From: Dryas octopetala
Taxonomy: Eukaryota; Streptophyta; Magnoliopsida; Rosales; Rosaceae
DNA: 64,000 nucleotides
Reading direction: 5' to 3'
Assembly (NCBI GenBank): GCA_963921425.1
Contig: OY992834.1
Span: forward strand, 14,386,164 to 14,450,163
Shown here: positions 46,216 to 58,138 of the stretch, one piece after another
Numbering within the stretch: the stretch's first letter is position 1
Layout of the letters: the number at the start of each line of letters is the position of its first letter
The notes under the pieces: model-generated
The model's database searches: none
What the model was told of the DNA's origin: nothing
Seen by the model: the letters and a program-made list of their open reading frames with translations, nothing else
Translations under genes and position numbers: made by a program

Positions 46216-47695
46216 ATAGCATTATTCTATTCCAAAGCTAGTATTCATTATTAATTGCCAATTTTTTAAAAAACATATTATCATAATGTTTGTTTATAAA
46301 ATTATTTTTTTCATGTGGCAATATTTCAATTGTACAACTAATCGTTATAAGTGAAGTATTAATTTCCCTATAATTCTATTGAAAAGATGTCACAACTTAA
46401 AAAAGATTAATTAATAATTTTTATTGAACAATTATTAAAATTTTAAAATAAATAATTGGGTCGACCCGGCACAAGCTATTATAGATCGGACCATAGGCTA
46501 GGCTGGGCTTAAGGTTTAAGATAATTAAGTCAGGTCGGCCCAGCCTCATTATTAAATGGGTTGATCCGAACATGACACGAAGCATGAATGGGCCCATTGT
46601 ACACCTCTAGAGATATCCTACATCTCTTGAGAAGCACAACGCTAATTGTTCACTACATATCAGCGAACTGTGTCTCACTCGGAGTAGTGATGCCAAGGAA
46701 AGGGGTTTTCTAACTTCATTTTATTATTTAGGCCCAATTGTATAATTAAGTTCATTTAAAACATAACTCAATACTTCCTCATCCTTTCTCCTCCAACTCG
46801 TGTAACCATCTAGTTTTTCTTTCGAGTTCATTTTATTCTTCCAAACAAACAACACCCTCAGTATATTCTCCCTAGAAACCCTTCAAAAGACCATATAAGC
46901 CCCATGAAAGCTAATATAATTTCAAGACTTTATTATATTTTTTTCACCTGAATTTTGAGGCGGATCTCACTTCACTACCTAAAAAAAATTGTGTCAATTT
47001 ACCATCTGAATTAAAACTTTATTGCAATGTACCACCTCTTGCTCATTTTGTCTAAATTTTTGTTGAAAACAAGGGTATTTTAGTCTTTTCAAGTTAGTTT
47101 TCTATTGAATCAAAACGGATAAAGTGTAAAAAAATCTTCTTTTTTTTTTCTAAACAACTTGAAAAAAATCAAAACACCTTTTTTTTTTTTTTTAACACAA
47201 GTTTAGACAAAATGAGTCAAAAGTGATACATTGCAATAAAGATTTAATTTAGGTAATAATTTGACACAATTTTTTTTTTTAAAATGGTGACATGAGATCA
47301 ACCCTAAAATTGAAGTAGGTAAAATGTAAAAAATGTCTAATTTTAAAGGCAAGAATACTTCTACAACCAATGTAATTAATTATAAATAGTTGCTTGGGCT
47401 TTGGCCCGCCATTTTACCAAAAAAAAAAAATAATAATAATAATAATAATAATAAACAATATGGCTTACATGTGTATGTGAAATAACATTGATTAATGCCG
47501 AAAAGAGTAGCTGATGAAAAACAATCCAAGAAAAAGTTGCTGTGCATTTTTAAATAATATATCAAAGTAGAGAATCATGGTTTGATTCGGTAACATCTGC
47601 CTGTCGTCTTCTTGTCTTAGAATCATCAAGGTAGTTCTGATAAATATAAGAGGCAAAGCCCCAAATAGCCAGAAGCATAGCAATTACCTTGACAC
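45757..47695. repeat. Segmental duplication, copy 1 (purine permease 3' end plus flank)
   Basis: This ~1.94-kb unit covers the last ~135 bases of the purine permease coding region and its downstream flank. Nearly the same sequence is found at 52084-53825 (matching 45944-47695) and 53826-54284 (matching about 45757-46214), in the same orientation. The copies differ by scattered substitutions and homopolymer-length changes, so the duplication is not brand new. Confidence 0.85.
46926..47337. mobile_element. Foldback MITE downstream of the purine permease gene
   Basis: The 412-bp element begins GACTTTATTATATTTTTTTC and, on the complement of the right side, GACATTTTTTACATTTTACC. The flanks TAATTTCAA and TAATTTTAA form a 9-bp duplication with one mismatch. 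The arms contain blocks such as CAATTTACCATCTGAATTAA and GCAATGTACCACCTC. The same element is present in the duplicated copy at 53071-53484, so it was inserted before the segmental duplication. Confidence 0.7.
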
Positions 47696-49764
47696 CATTC
47701 ATCTTGTCATGGAAAATTATCACAGCAGCTATAGGAGTAACAGCCAAAGAGAGGGTACTAATTACGTTGGAGAAGAGAGAAGACACCACGAAAATTAAAC
47801 CCACAACACCAACAGAACAAACTTGCCAAGCCACAGCTATCCAGACTAAAGTCATCACATAAGAAACTCTGCCTGTACTGAAATTTTCCATTTCGCCGTG
47901 CAAACTCCTCCATTCCCCACTTGCAAAAAGACCCACAGTTGAAGCACAACTGGCAACCAGTGATGTATAGATTTGCATTTCCAAAACTACAGAGAAAGTT
48001 TCCTTTTTCAGAACCTTTTGGAATGTAAGCTGCATTAGGGAAAGCAGAAGGGAGTAAAGTGCAGAAGCTCCAAGGGTGCAAATGAGGCCAATGATATGTT
48101 TCCACTTTGAGACTCCTTCTGGTCCATCGGAGTCATCATTAACAGCAATTAGAGCTGCGGAAAATGACAGGATGATCACTGAATTAAGAATCAATGCCGT
48201 GAACTTCTGAGAGTTGATGAAGTAGGAGAAAACTGCATTGAAAGCTAATTGAGTTGCACAAATGAGGGAGTAAGTAGAGGCAGATAGGTACAAGAGTCCG
48301 ACAGAATACAACATGTTGTCACCAGCTATGAGCACTCCAAGAGAGAAGTAAACCAAGGCAAGAACTGCAATTGAAGGTGCGGTCGAAGAAGTTGATTGAT
48401 CTTTGGATGAAGGAAGAAAATAAAGTGGGATGAGAAGGACTGGGAAGGCTGCAGTTTGGACAAGCGTAGCCATCCACTTACTATTACCACCCTTGTCATA
48501 ATAAAATCTCCCAAGTAAAACAGCAGTAGCCTGCCCCACAACGAGGAAGAATATGTTGAGTGCCACCAAAAACCACCATTGCCAGCGGCCAAGTTTGACA
48601 AATAGTGTTTGGTCCATCACAGTTTCATCTTTGGATAAGATCGATTCTTGGCTGTCTGTAGTCATATATATACACACATGTACACAGATTAGTTTTCTTA
48701 TGGGTTCAGCAAATGATCGCAAACAATAGATTACAAAAGCATTTGAACTTATGGGGAATTATGAAACATGCACACACAAAATGCAACATCTATACAGATA
48801 TTTTTCTCTACATTTCAAGTCTTTTTATAGACCAGGTAAATGTCAGAGGCACAATTAGATTGAATTTATTGGTTGAAAGGCAAGAAAGATACACCCTCGT
48901 TTCCTCACACCTATAGTCAAAATAAATCTCCAATAATATTTGATAGAAATTACTAATGATTCAATGTTTTCCTGTATCTCTTTACTTGCAATCGCAAACA
49001 CATATGCAAGCGTTTATCAAGTTGTCCCAAAACAAAGCAGAACAGAAAAACCTTGAAAATGTTCGTTTTTAAAAGGCTTATTATCAATTTTGCCCCTGAA
49101 CTATGATTCCATTCCTAATATGCCCCCTTACTTTTTAATTCTATCAATTTACCACCTAACAGTTTCAACGTTATTCTAATGTGCCCCTTCGACTCAATTC
49201 CGTCATAATTTCCGTTAGCTTTGCTGACCTGGCAGGGCATATTGGTCATTTCGACCTCTCTAAACCAATCAGCACCCTTCATTTTGCCACATAGACCCAA
49301 AAGAAGTGGAACCCACCTTTTCCACTGGGATGATTTGGACTCCAGTTCTCCAGCCATAAACAAATGAAAGAAAAAATAAAATAAAACCCTCCCCCCTACC
49401 CACGAACCCTACCTTTTCTTCTTCTTCTCCTTCTTCCTTATTTCTTCTTTTTCTTCTGCAATTCCCTCCCCCCCCCCCCCCACCACCCCAACCTAGCCCC
49501 TCTCGGCCCCGTCGCACCTCCCCCCAAACCCAACCTCCCAGCCCCATCACACCCCCCCTCCCACCCAACCCCGTCGCACCCACCCACCCACCCAGCCCCA
49601 CTGTCGCACCCACCCACCAACTCTCTTGTCCACCACCACAACTTCACCGTCACCTTCATCATCCCCTCCGACGGCCACCCACCAAAGCCCAGACATCAGT
49701 CCTCGCCGCCCTTCCCAAACAAAGAAGACAAAGCTGAATTTGCAGATCTAGAGAGGGGAAAATA

Positions 49765-49836
<72 letters not shown>

Positions 49837-51256
49837 AAGAGGGGGGTCATTGGCTGGGAATGGTGGTGGGGCTGGTGTAGGTGGCTGATCGGGAGGAGAG
49901 GGTGGTGTGGGTGAGTTTCTGATCGGGGTGAGTTTCTGGGCACAGGTTGGGATGGTGGGTTTGGTTTTTTATTTTGTTTTATTATTATTTTTTTTTCTAA
50001 ATATTAGAGTTTAAAATTTTTTTTTTGTTTTAAATTTTAAGTTTTGTATTAAATTAAAGGGGTGGGTCCCAGGGAGGTCGAAATGACCAATTTACCCTGC
50101 CACATCAGCAAAATAGACGGAAGTTGAGACGGAAATTGGACGAAGGGGTACATTAGACTAACGTTGTAACTGTTAGGGGGTAAATTGATAAAATTAATAA
50201 GTCAGGGGGCACATTAGGAATGGGATCATAGTTCAGGGGGCAAAAATCATAATAAGCCTTTTTAAAAAACAGAACAAAAAAGGCCTTTTTATTTGGTCAT
50301 TGCTTTTGTGCTCTTACACATATATATACCAAAGAACTATGAAAGGGTCATGCCAGGAGCCTTTGATCCCTTGATGTAACAGACTATATGTAACAGACTA
50401 TAGCATGCACGCTTCAAATTAAATATATCATGAATAAGCATTACGATACCAATATCTAGAAGTAACAATAGCATGCTTGAAAATTTCATTTTGCATCCTT
50501 GAATTTCATTATCTTCTCCTGCAGGTACAAAGGTGCTTTTAAGCATACACCTCTTTCTAATATTAAAGGGAGGAGGAGGCCAAGCATTAATTAATCAAAC
50601 ATTTAAAAGGTTCAGAGTCCATATAGCATAGTTTTCAATCAAATACACATTGAAGCAACGACAAGCCTACTGAAATATTCAGCACAAAAAGGTAAGTCGG
50701 AAACGAAGATGCTGAAGATTGGTCCACAAATTCATGCCTAAATTTACTAGAAATGGTTCAGCAATGGGACCATATCAATGTGAATCATCATAACTAACTA
50801 GTCAAAAGCATTAATATTCACCAAAAACACATAAATAAATAAATAAACAACAGTAATTAACAATTGAAATTCAGAATCTAGAAATCCCAATCCAATTGAA
50901 ACTTTCAAATTCCAACAGTAATTAACCACCAAAGGAACTAAATACTATAAAGAAAGAATATGTGTGTGAAAAGATTCAAAGTGAGTCAGTGATTGATTGT
51001 AACCAGCTGAATTGAAATTGAGTGCCCAAAATTTTAAGACTGCATATTCTTTTCTTCCCATACATACAGTTTCTCAGCAACCAAACGGAGCCTGGGATTT
51101 TTTATTATTCTGATGAAAACCCAACAACATATTGATCGAAACAAACAAAACCCATATCTAATCTTCTCCTTTAACCACTAAAATTCAACACAACAAAACC
51201 CAAAAACAGAGAGCAAGAGAGAGAAAAAGAGCGAGAAAGAGACCTGGCGGTGGCAT
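47562..51256 (-). CDS. Purine permease (PUP family, PUP11-like)
   Basis: Two coding exons, 51244-51256 (MPPP plus one base) and 47562-48655, join across a 2.6-kb intron in matching phase (GCCAG|GTCTCT, CTACAG|ACAGC) to give 368 residues. About ten hydrophobic helices fill the protein, in the drug/metabolite transporter fold. PUP-family signatures are seen: QATAVLLGRFYYDKGGNSKW, MATLVQTAAFPVLLIPLYFL, YSLICATQLAFNAVFSYFIN, then the ASALYSLLLSLMQLTFQKVL helix and NVISTLSLAVTPIAAVIIFH. Members import adenine, cytokinins or other purine-like molecules across plasma or other membranes; the substrate here is unknown. If the 13-base exon were skipped, a start within MTTDSQES at the intron edge could be used. 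The gene's 3' end and flank are duplicated at 52-54 kb, and a foldback transposon lies in the intron. Confidence 0.92.
49075..50258. mobile_element. 1.2-kb foldback Mutator-like element in the purine permease intron
   Basis: Identical 9-bp TTTTTAAAA flanks lie at 49066-49074 and 50259-50267. The tips GGCTTATTATCAATTTTGCC and, inverted, GGCTTATTATGATTTTTGCC open ~200-base arms with blocks such as CCTGAACTATGATTCCATTC, TATCAATTTACCACCTAAC and CGACCTC. The centre is a C-rich/G-rich low-complexity tract (49460-49620) plus a (GA)n run of about 64 bases at 49769-49833. The open frames there are artefacts of simple sequence. It is non-autonomous. Confidence 0.82.
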
Positions 51257-52083
51257 GTTGTTTGAGGCAGGCGTGACTGAAGGGAAGATTTTTAAGTGTA
51301 GAACGCACTAAACGGTGACCACCACTATATTAAGATTGGAATTTTGGACAGAGAGGGTTTTAAGTGGGTATTACAATTACACTAATACTATTTGTTTGTG
51401 TTGGGTACAATTACAAATTCCCAAAGGTTTTTATTTTCCTTCCTTATCTGCCAGAATTAAAAGCAGTTTCAGGATTCAAAGACAGGGGCCGAGGTTCAAG
51501 GTAAGAAAAGAGAATCGTTAGATTGGTATGATGAGGGATGATGGTACAAAAAAGGCTAGCTAGCTTAGCTTTGAAATGAGATAAGCTGGGCAGGGGAGGA
51601 ATGGCCTATATATTTATCATGGAGGTAAAGCTCAGTGAGTGTACCCTGGAACCCCCCATGCAGAGGATCCTACACCAAAGAATCCAAAGAGCCCCTTGCC
51701 CATATGGTTTGGTTAATGATTATCTGTCCCTTTTATGTTACACTTTGGGATGACATTTGTTACTTACGTACATGAACTGAACGTAGTTATTGGTCGAATT
51801 CACATTATAAATTAACTTAGAGAAGCTACGTGTATAAATAGCGTGCTACATTACAAAATTAATTACTTGGAACCAATTGATTATATGAGTGGCACTAGTT
51901 TAGCTAGGCGATCATACATATGACCAATTGATTATATGAATACCTTTTTGTATAATTGTGTGCTAAGAATGAATTGTGTGTTTAAAGGCTACATAGCCAA
52001 AACAGGAAGAATCATTGAATCAACAAAGATTAATATCACGGAGAGATGAGAAGAAGTTTTTGCAATTTGGAAAATTAATATGT
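51257..52083. other. Purine permease promoter region
   Basis: This is upstream DNA of the minus-strand purine permease gene. No other gene was seen. The short plus-strand frame 51315-51521 has no domain. Confidence 0.4.
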
Positions 52084-53070
52084 TGTATTGTAAATTTGTA
52101 ATAAAATAATAAAATTAATTTGATATGATATGATCATTCACATAAGATCAGATTCTCGAACCCAAGAAAAAAAAAAAAAAATCTTGTCTTATACGTCCTT
52201 TTCCCATCTCCTTCGTTCGTCTCTCTGCATCTCAACTTGTCTCTAAGCTTCAAAGTCTACAAAATTCCCAAATATGGAAAGAGAATCGAAGGAGATTGAA
52301 GAGGAAGCCAATGACAAGTAAAACCCTGATTCTCAACCTTCTATTTTCAATGTTTTAATAGCATTATTCTATTCCAAAGCTAGTATTCATTATTAATTGC
52401 CAATTTTTAAAAAAACATATTATCATAATGTTTGTTTATAAAATTATTTTTTTCATGTGGCAATATTTCAATTGTACAACTAATCGTTATAAGTGAAGTA
52501 TTAATTTCCCTATAATTCTATTGAAAAGATGTCACAACTTAAAAAAAAAATTAATTAATAATTTTTATTGAACAATTATTAAAATTTTAAAATAAATAAT
52601 TGGGTCGACCCGGCACGAGCCATTATAGATCGGACCATAGGCTAGGCTGGGCTTAAGGTTTAACATAATTAAGTCAGGTCGGCCCAGCCTGATTATTAAA
52701 TGGGTTGATCCGAATATGACACGAAGCATGAATAGGCCCATTGTACACCTTTAGAGATATCCTACATCTCTTGAGAAGCACAACGCTAATTGTTCACTAC
52801 ATATCAACGAACTGTGTCTCACTTGGAGTAGTGATCCCAAGGAAAGGGGTTTTCTAACTTCATTTTATTATTTAGGCCCAATTGTGTAATTAAGTTCATT
52901 TAAAACATAACTCAATACTTCCTCATCCTTTCTCCTCCAACTCGTGTAACCATCTAGTTTTTCTTTCGAGTTCATTTTATTCTTCCAAACAAACAACACC
53001 CTCACAATTTTTTCCTTAGAAACCCTTCAAAAGACCATATAAGCCCCATGAAAAGCTAATATAATTTCAA

Positions 53071-53484
53071 GACTTTATTATATTTTATCCACCTGAATTT
53101 TGAGGCAGATCTCACTTCACTACCTAAAAAAATTTATGTCAATTTACCATATGAATTAAAACTTTATTGCAATGTACCACCTCTTGCTCATTTTGCTAAA
53201 TTTTTGTTGAAAACAAGGGTGTTTTAGTCTTTTCAAGTTAGTTTTCTATTGAATCAAAATGGATAAAGTGTAAAAAAATCTTTTTTTTTTTTTTCTAAAG
53301 AACTTGAAAAAAACCAAAACACCTTTTTTTTTTTTTTTTTTTTAACACAAGTTTAGACAAAATGAGCCAAAAGTGATCATTGCAATAAAATTTTTAATTT
53401 AGTTAATAATTTGACACAATTTTTTTTAAAATGATGAAATAAGATCAACTCTAAAATTCAAGCGGTTAAAATGTAAAAAATGTC
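53071..53484. mobile_element. Foldback MITE, duplicated copy
   Basis: This is the copy of the 46926-47337 element carried along in the segmental duplication, with the same flank TAATTTCAA on the left. The central poly-T tract is longer than in the other copy. Confidence 0.7.
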
Positions 53485-53694
53485 TAATTTTAAAGGCAAG
53501 AATACTTCTACAACCAATGTAATTATAAACAGTATGGCTTTGGGCTTTGGCCCGCCATTTTACCAAAAAAAATAATAATAATAATAAACAATATGGCTTA
53601 CATGTGTATGTGATATGCCATTGATTAATGCCGAAAAGAGTAGCTGATGAAAAATAATCCAAGAAGAAAAGTTACTGCATTTTTAAATAATATA

Positions 53695-53825
53695 TCAAAG
53701 TAAAGAATCATGGTTTGATTCGCTAACATCTGCCTGTCTTCTTCTTGCCTTAGAATCATCAAGGTAGTTCTGATAAATATAAGAGGCAAAGCCCCAAATA
53801 GCCAGAAGCATAGCAATTACCTTGA
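53695..53825 (-). pseudogene. 3' terminal remnant of a second purine permease gene
   Basis: The 131 bases encode the same C-terminal end as the intact gene (VIAMLLAIWGFASYIYQNYL followed by DDSKARRRQADV and HDSLL), with a few substitutions and the stop codon in the same place. Upstream (rightward) the frame is cut off at 53825, where duplicated flank DNA follows. It is a truncated paralogue, not expressed as a transporter. Confidence 0.85.
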
Positions 53826-54284
53826 AGGCCTAGTATAGGGCCTCTTATAAGATATTTAACCCATTAGTTCAATAAAAAAAAAAAAAAAAAGACTTTTTAT
53901 ATAATGTTCAAGCAATTTGGGCTTATTGTCTCTCTATTTGTAAGAAAAAAAAATTAGGCCTATTAATGGTGGGATTAATAGGCCTCTTTATTATTTTATT
54001 TATTTGTATTGTAAATTTGTAATAAAATAATAAAATTAATATGATATGATATGATAATTCACATAAGATCAGATTGTCGAACCCAAGAAAAAAAATAAAC
54101 ATTCTTGTCTTATACATCATTTTTCCTTCTCCTTCGTTCGTCTCTCTGCATCTCAACTTGTCTCTAAGCTTCAAAGTCTACAAAATTCCCAAATATGGAA
54201 AGAGAATCGAAGGAGATTGAAGAGGAAGCCAGTGACAAGTAAAACCAAGATTCTCAACCTTCTATTTTCAATGTTTTAATAGAT
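53826..54284. repeat. Segmental duplication, copy 3 (partial)
   Basis: This matches about 45757-46214: it starts GGCCTAGTATAGGGCCTC, includes the hAT-like first exon near 54196, and diverges after CAATGTTTTAATAG. It is joined directly to the end of copy 2, showing the head-to-tail order expected of a tandem array. Confidence 0.85.
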
Positions 54285-54993
54285 TTCTAGACTAAACCTT
54301 TAAACCCTAGTTCCCAAATCCATTATGATAAGAAAACAAAGTTTGGGATAGAGATTGAAAAGGAAGCCAAGAAGATTTAAGAGAAAGCTAAGCACATGTA
54401 AATAAAGGGCCATAATTTTAGTCTTGCCTAATCAAATTTCCATTTAAATACTAGAAAATATCTCATTTAATAAAATTTTTATAAATTAGTCAACTATAGT
54501 CCATATATTAGAATCATTAATTATAAGGTGAAATCATGTCTGGATTTAGAGTCTTAATTCACAATATAAGAACATGCCAAACGAGGGGTATTTTACTAGT
54601 ATTGTGTGTGTATATATATATATATATATATGCATATTTCCCATTTTACTTTTTATCAAAAAATCATGTTACATATATGCCAAAACCAAACCAACATTAC
54701 AGTTCTGCCCTCTAAGGAGGATGAAGAGGATAACAGTATGATGCTAGAAGATGAAAACTGCTACGTGCGTTATGATGAGGACCAACTCGAACTTGACCTA
54801 TTTACCATATATGGATATCGATGATGCCACGTCATCAAGGGCTGCCATTATCGACAAGCTTTCTAGCCTGGACGACCCGCCCCAGTTGCATCCATCCATG
54901 GCGGATACAATATGTCTTTTCCATAGCAAGAAGACATAATGCCAGTAGTGACAAGACCGTCCCCAGATGCCACCCTGAAACCCGGAGAGGTCC
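54285..54993. other. Unassigned sequence with short plus-strand frames
   Basis: After a (TA)n run near 54610-54632, the stretch 54690-54950 has gene-like base composition and acidic short frames (SKEDEEDNSMMLEDENCYVR, DEDQLELDLFTIYGYR, then in another frame LSSLDDPPQLHPSMADTICL). I do not recognise the protein. It could be exon debris of the RING-type gene found on the far side of the LTR-like block, but nothing proves the link. Confidence 0.3.
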
Positions 54994-57865
54994 TGTGGGA
55001 TCTAAAATCAAAGAAAATTCTACTGAAAATTCGGCAGAACCTCCCCTGAAAATGGACTAACCCAAAAATTTCAAAACCAGTAAAAGCACTTCTAAAACAT
55101 CAACACCTTTACCACAACCAAAAAGGGTCTCAGACCCAACAATTACAAAGAAAGTCATCTTAAAATTTAAATGTGGTTATCAGAGCCACTATTCTATTAC
55201 AAAGGATTTTTACAAAGTTAAATTGGCACCTACAAGGTCCGAGTAAGGAAATAGACGTAAATGTTTCGACGTGATTGGCTCGACCTCCACCAAATTAAGC
55301 TACTACCTGGGGAAAAAATTTAGACAAAAATAGAGAAAATGTGAGATAACTCAGTGAGTGGATAGATTTATGGAAACGAAAACAAAGGTAAACTTCATGT
55401 TTCAGAAAATCCTTCAAAACCACGTTTAGCTCTAAGACCTCACGTCACTCTTTGAAATCCTCCAGTTTTAAAAACCACAAAGTTTATTTAAACTTAAGAA
55501 ATTCAATAAAACAATATATAATTTCTTAAGATTACAACTTTCTAAAATAAAATAAAATAACCATAAAAGCATCATAACCGCAATCTTGATAAAATTCGAC
55601 AGAATTCCTCACTTTCATAATTAACAATTTTTGAAGATAACCATTTAATTACCATCATGCTTATTCCCTGAATAACCTGGCCATACACCTGTGAGGAATT
55701 CCTATCACACAGGCAATATCCTGGCCATACATAAGCGTGGAGTAAAATCCAACACGTGCAAGTAATCCTGGTCGTACGTGCACGCAGAGTGGCCCCCAAA
55801 GAGCAAAAGCATCCCGGCACACAGCCCAAAGCCTAAATGTGTGACGTGATGGGTCCCAAAGACCTATCCAATCTGATATTCTGGAGGGTACTGCAAGAGT
55901 GGATTTTGAAAGATAACAACTCAACAAATAACATAGCTTTTCCTTAGAATGTCAACTTCCAAAACCTTTTTCGAAACTTTTCAAAATGAAATAATGGGTC
56001 GATATAAACCCCAATTTCCATCTTTCTCATAGAAGGCCCAAGAATAAAATGAGTTATAAACATAATAAAGATGAGTGGAAATAAATGTCAAGAACCCCTC
56101 ATTCAAGAAAAATCACATATAAATATTATGCTAAAACAACCACTTGTATATGGTTTTAAAAGCCAAACATTTTCCAATCTAAACATCAAATCCCCAAATA
56201 AACTCGACATTATAGAATAATTGAAATGATATGATTTTCATAACTCACCAAGAATTAAACCATCAACTCAAAGATTCTTATTTCTCAAACAATAACTAGA
56301 AAATAAGTATAAATTAAATTATAAACTTTCATAAACATTTTGAAAAAATAAAAGTCCACTCACAGAGATAGCCCTAGCTTCGATCCTCCGCCGAATCGTC
56401 ACGAGTCACAGCCGTGTCGCCTATAGAATAAAAAATCAAAGAATACAATTAGTTCCGACTCAAGACACTTAAATGTAAATGTGTGCTCAACTTACGTCAC
56501 ACCCAACTCTCAATCTAACTAGACGATTCCCCACACCTACTCATAGACACAAAACTCCTACGTAAACATTCCGGAATCTCCCCGGCTCATCCTAACCAAA
56601 AACATCCTAACTAAGATCAATAACCAACTCTAAAGTCGTCCTAAAATAAACCTACAGTAGCAAAAAGGTAGTGAGGGTTCGAAGTCACCGCGTGTGCCGC
56701 TCGAGGTGACTGTTTCCAATCCAATATCAACCAATTTAATTTAATTTCAACCAAACCCACAAATTTTCTCGATCAGTCCTAGACAATTATTGAGTCTCCA
56801 AGGGACGAAATTTGTCCTAGACAACACCATAACAACCCCTCAAATCCGAAAACCCAAGATAACCCGAAATGGCATCAAACCCCCAATTTTTCATTTCTAC
56901 AAAACTCAATTTAAACATGAATTCAATAGGAAAAAGAAATCTTACATCAAATGAAGGATTACCCACCAAAAATCTCAAAGATTTGAGGTGAAAATTCGAC
57001 TGAAAATGGAGAGGAAGGTCGGCGGTCTGTGTGGCTTTTCTGAGCAGAACCGGCGTGCAGGGGGCTGGGTTGGTTGGAGGAAGGCCGGGCTGAGCTGGTC
57101 GGCCAAAGGGGGAGGTCGCCGGTGGTCGAGGTCGGCGGGAGGTAGTCGGTGCTGCTGGCGGCTGCTGGTTGCACACAGTGAAGGAGAGTGAAGAGAGAGT
57201 CACAGAGAGAGAGAGAGAGAGAGAGAATTGGGGAATTTGGAGGGGGTGTCGGCGACGACGAGAGGGACCCGTCGCCAGGAAGTTGGCCAGAGCTGGCCGC
57301 GCCGGTGAGAGAAGAAAGGGGGAGAGTGGGCTCGAGGAAAAGAAGGAGAAAGAAAGTGAGTGAGGTGCAGGGAGAGAAGAAAAAATATAAGAGAGGAGAG
57401 AGAAGTTTGTAGAAAATTCTAGAGAGAAAAACAAATTCTGATTTTTTTAAATTTTTTTTTACTTTAAGTGATTTTAAAAGTCCTTAAATCAAAAAGTCTA
57501 AAATGCCCTCTACTTTAGTCGTCCGAAATTCTTAAACCGAAACTTCGTTTGATGCACGGTTCGTGTCTACGTGCTCATGAACTCGAGACCTTCCTAACAA
57601 GCCCAAATTCTAAATCAAAAGCCTGTTTAAATAAAAGTCAACCTTTTTGGTCAAACCCAATTTAAAACTTAAATAAATAAATAAAATAACTAAATCTAAA
57701 GCCTTTTATTCCTCCAAATAAATTCTTTGAATATTTAAAATAAATCTTTGAAGAAAAATATAGGATCTCACAATTCAACTTTTCATCACGCCTCTAAATG
57801 GTCATTATAAATAAGGATTAAGGATTTAAATTTCTCGTGAAATTTGGGTCGAGTCGTTATAAACA
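54994..57865. mobile_element. LTR-like block, probable solo LTR of a Ty3/Gypsy-type element
   Basis: The stretch lacks gag or pol and is long, with LTR-like edges: TGTGGGATCT at the left, GGATCTCACA near 57764-57773, and the TCGTGAAATTTGGGTCGAGT motif before 57865, which resembles the promoter edge of large plant Gypsy LTRs. A TATA-poor, CT/GA-rich internal part (57190-57420) yields a proline-rich open frame that I treat as spurious. No matching 5-bp target duplication was found, so the borders are approximate. It is an old, non-coding fossil. Confidence 0.42.
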
Positions 57866-57898
57866 GCCACAAAGTTCTTCATATGGAGGCCATGATTC

Positions 57899-58138
57899 AT
57901 GTTTGTGTTGTCGGCTCAGGCGTGCCGAATTTTGATCAAGGTGAGCCTACATTTGTTCCGGCGAGTCAATATATCATCGATCGAGAAGTTGCGGAGGGTG
58001 AGAGTTGAGACTTCGACGACAACCTGTTCGGTTTGTATGGAGGAGATTGTGGTTGGTTCGGAGGCTACTCGTATGCCACGTTCACATCTTTACCATCAAG
58101 GTTGCATTGTAGAGTGGCTGCAGACTAGCAGGGTTTAA
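57899..58138 (+). pseudogene. Truncated RING-H2 E3 ligase gene
   Basis: The 79-codon frame ends with a RING-H2 start: TTTCSVCMEEIVVGSEATRM, then PRSHLYHQGCIVEWLQTSRV and a stop. The first Cys pair, the central His (SHLYH) and the CIVEWL segment are present. However, the usual MPC cysteine is Arg, and the final CPxC pair is missing because of the early stop. Upstream residues (SLHLFRRVNISSIEKLRRVR) look like the linker of this family, but no N-terminal exon is attached; the LTR-like block ends immediately before. It cannot form a complete two-zinc RING, so it is read as a broken gene. Confidence 0.72.

Larger units (their letters stand above)
52084..53825. repeat. Segmental duplication, copy 2
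   Basis: This matches copy 1 from 45944 to 47695, in the same order and orientation. It includes the hAT-like first exon (near 52274), the foldback element (53071-53484) and the last 131 bases of the purine permease reading frame (53695-53825). It ends abruptly inside the permease frame at 53825. Confidence 0.88.

Noticed and set aside
49269-49943. Glycine-rich and histidine/serine-rich frames
   Set aside because: They come from the C-rich and (GA)n centre of the foldback element in the purine permease intron.
56817-57434. 205-codon proline/serine-rich minus-strand frame
   Set aside because: It lies in the CT/GA-rich part of the LTR-like block and shows no domain.
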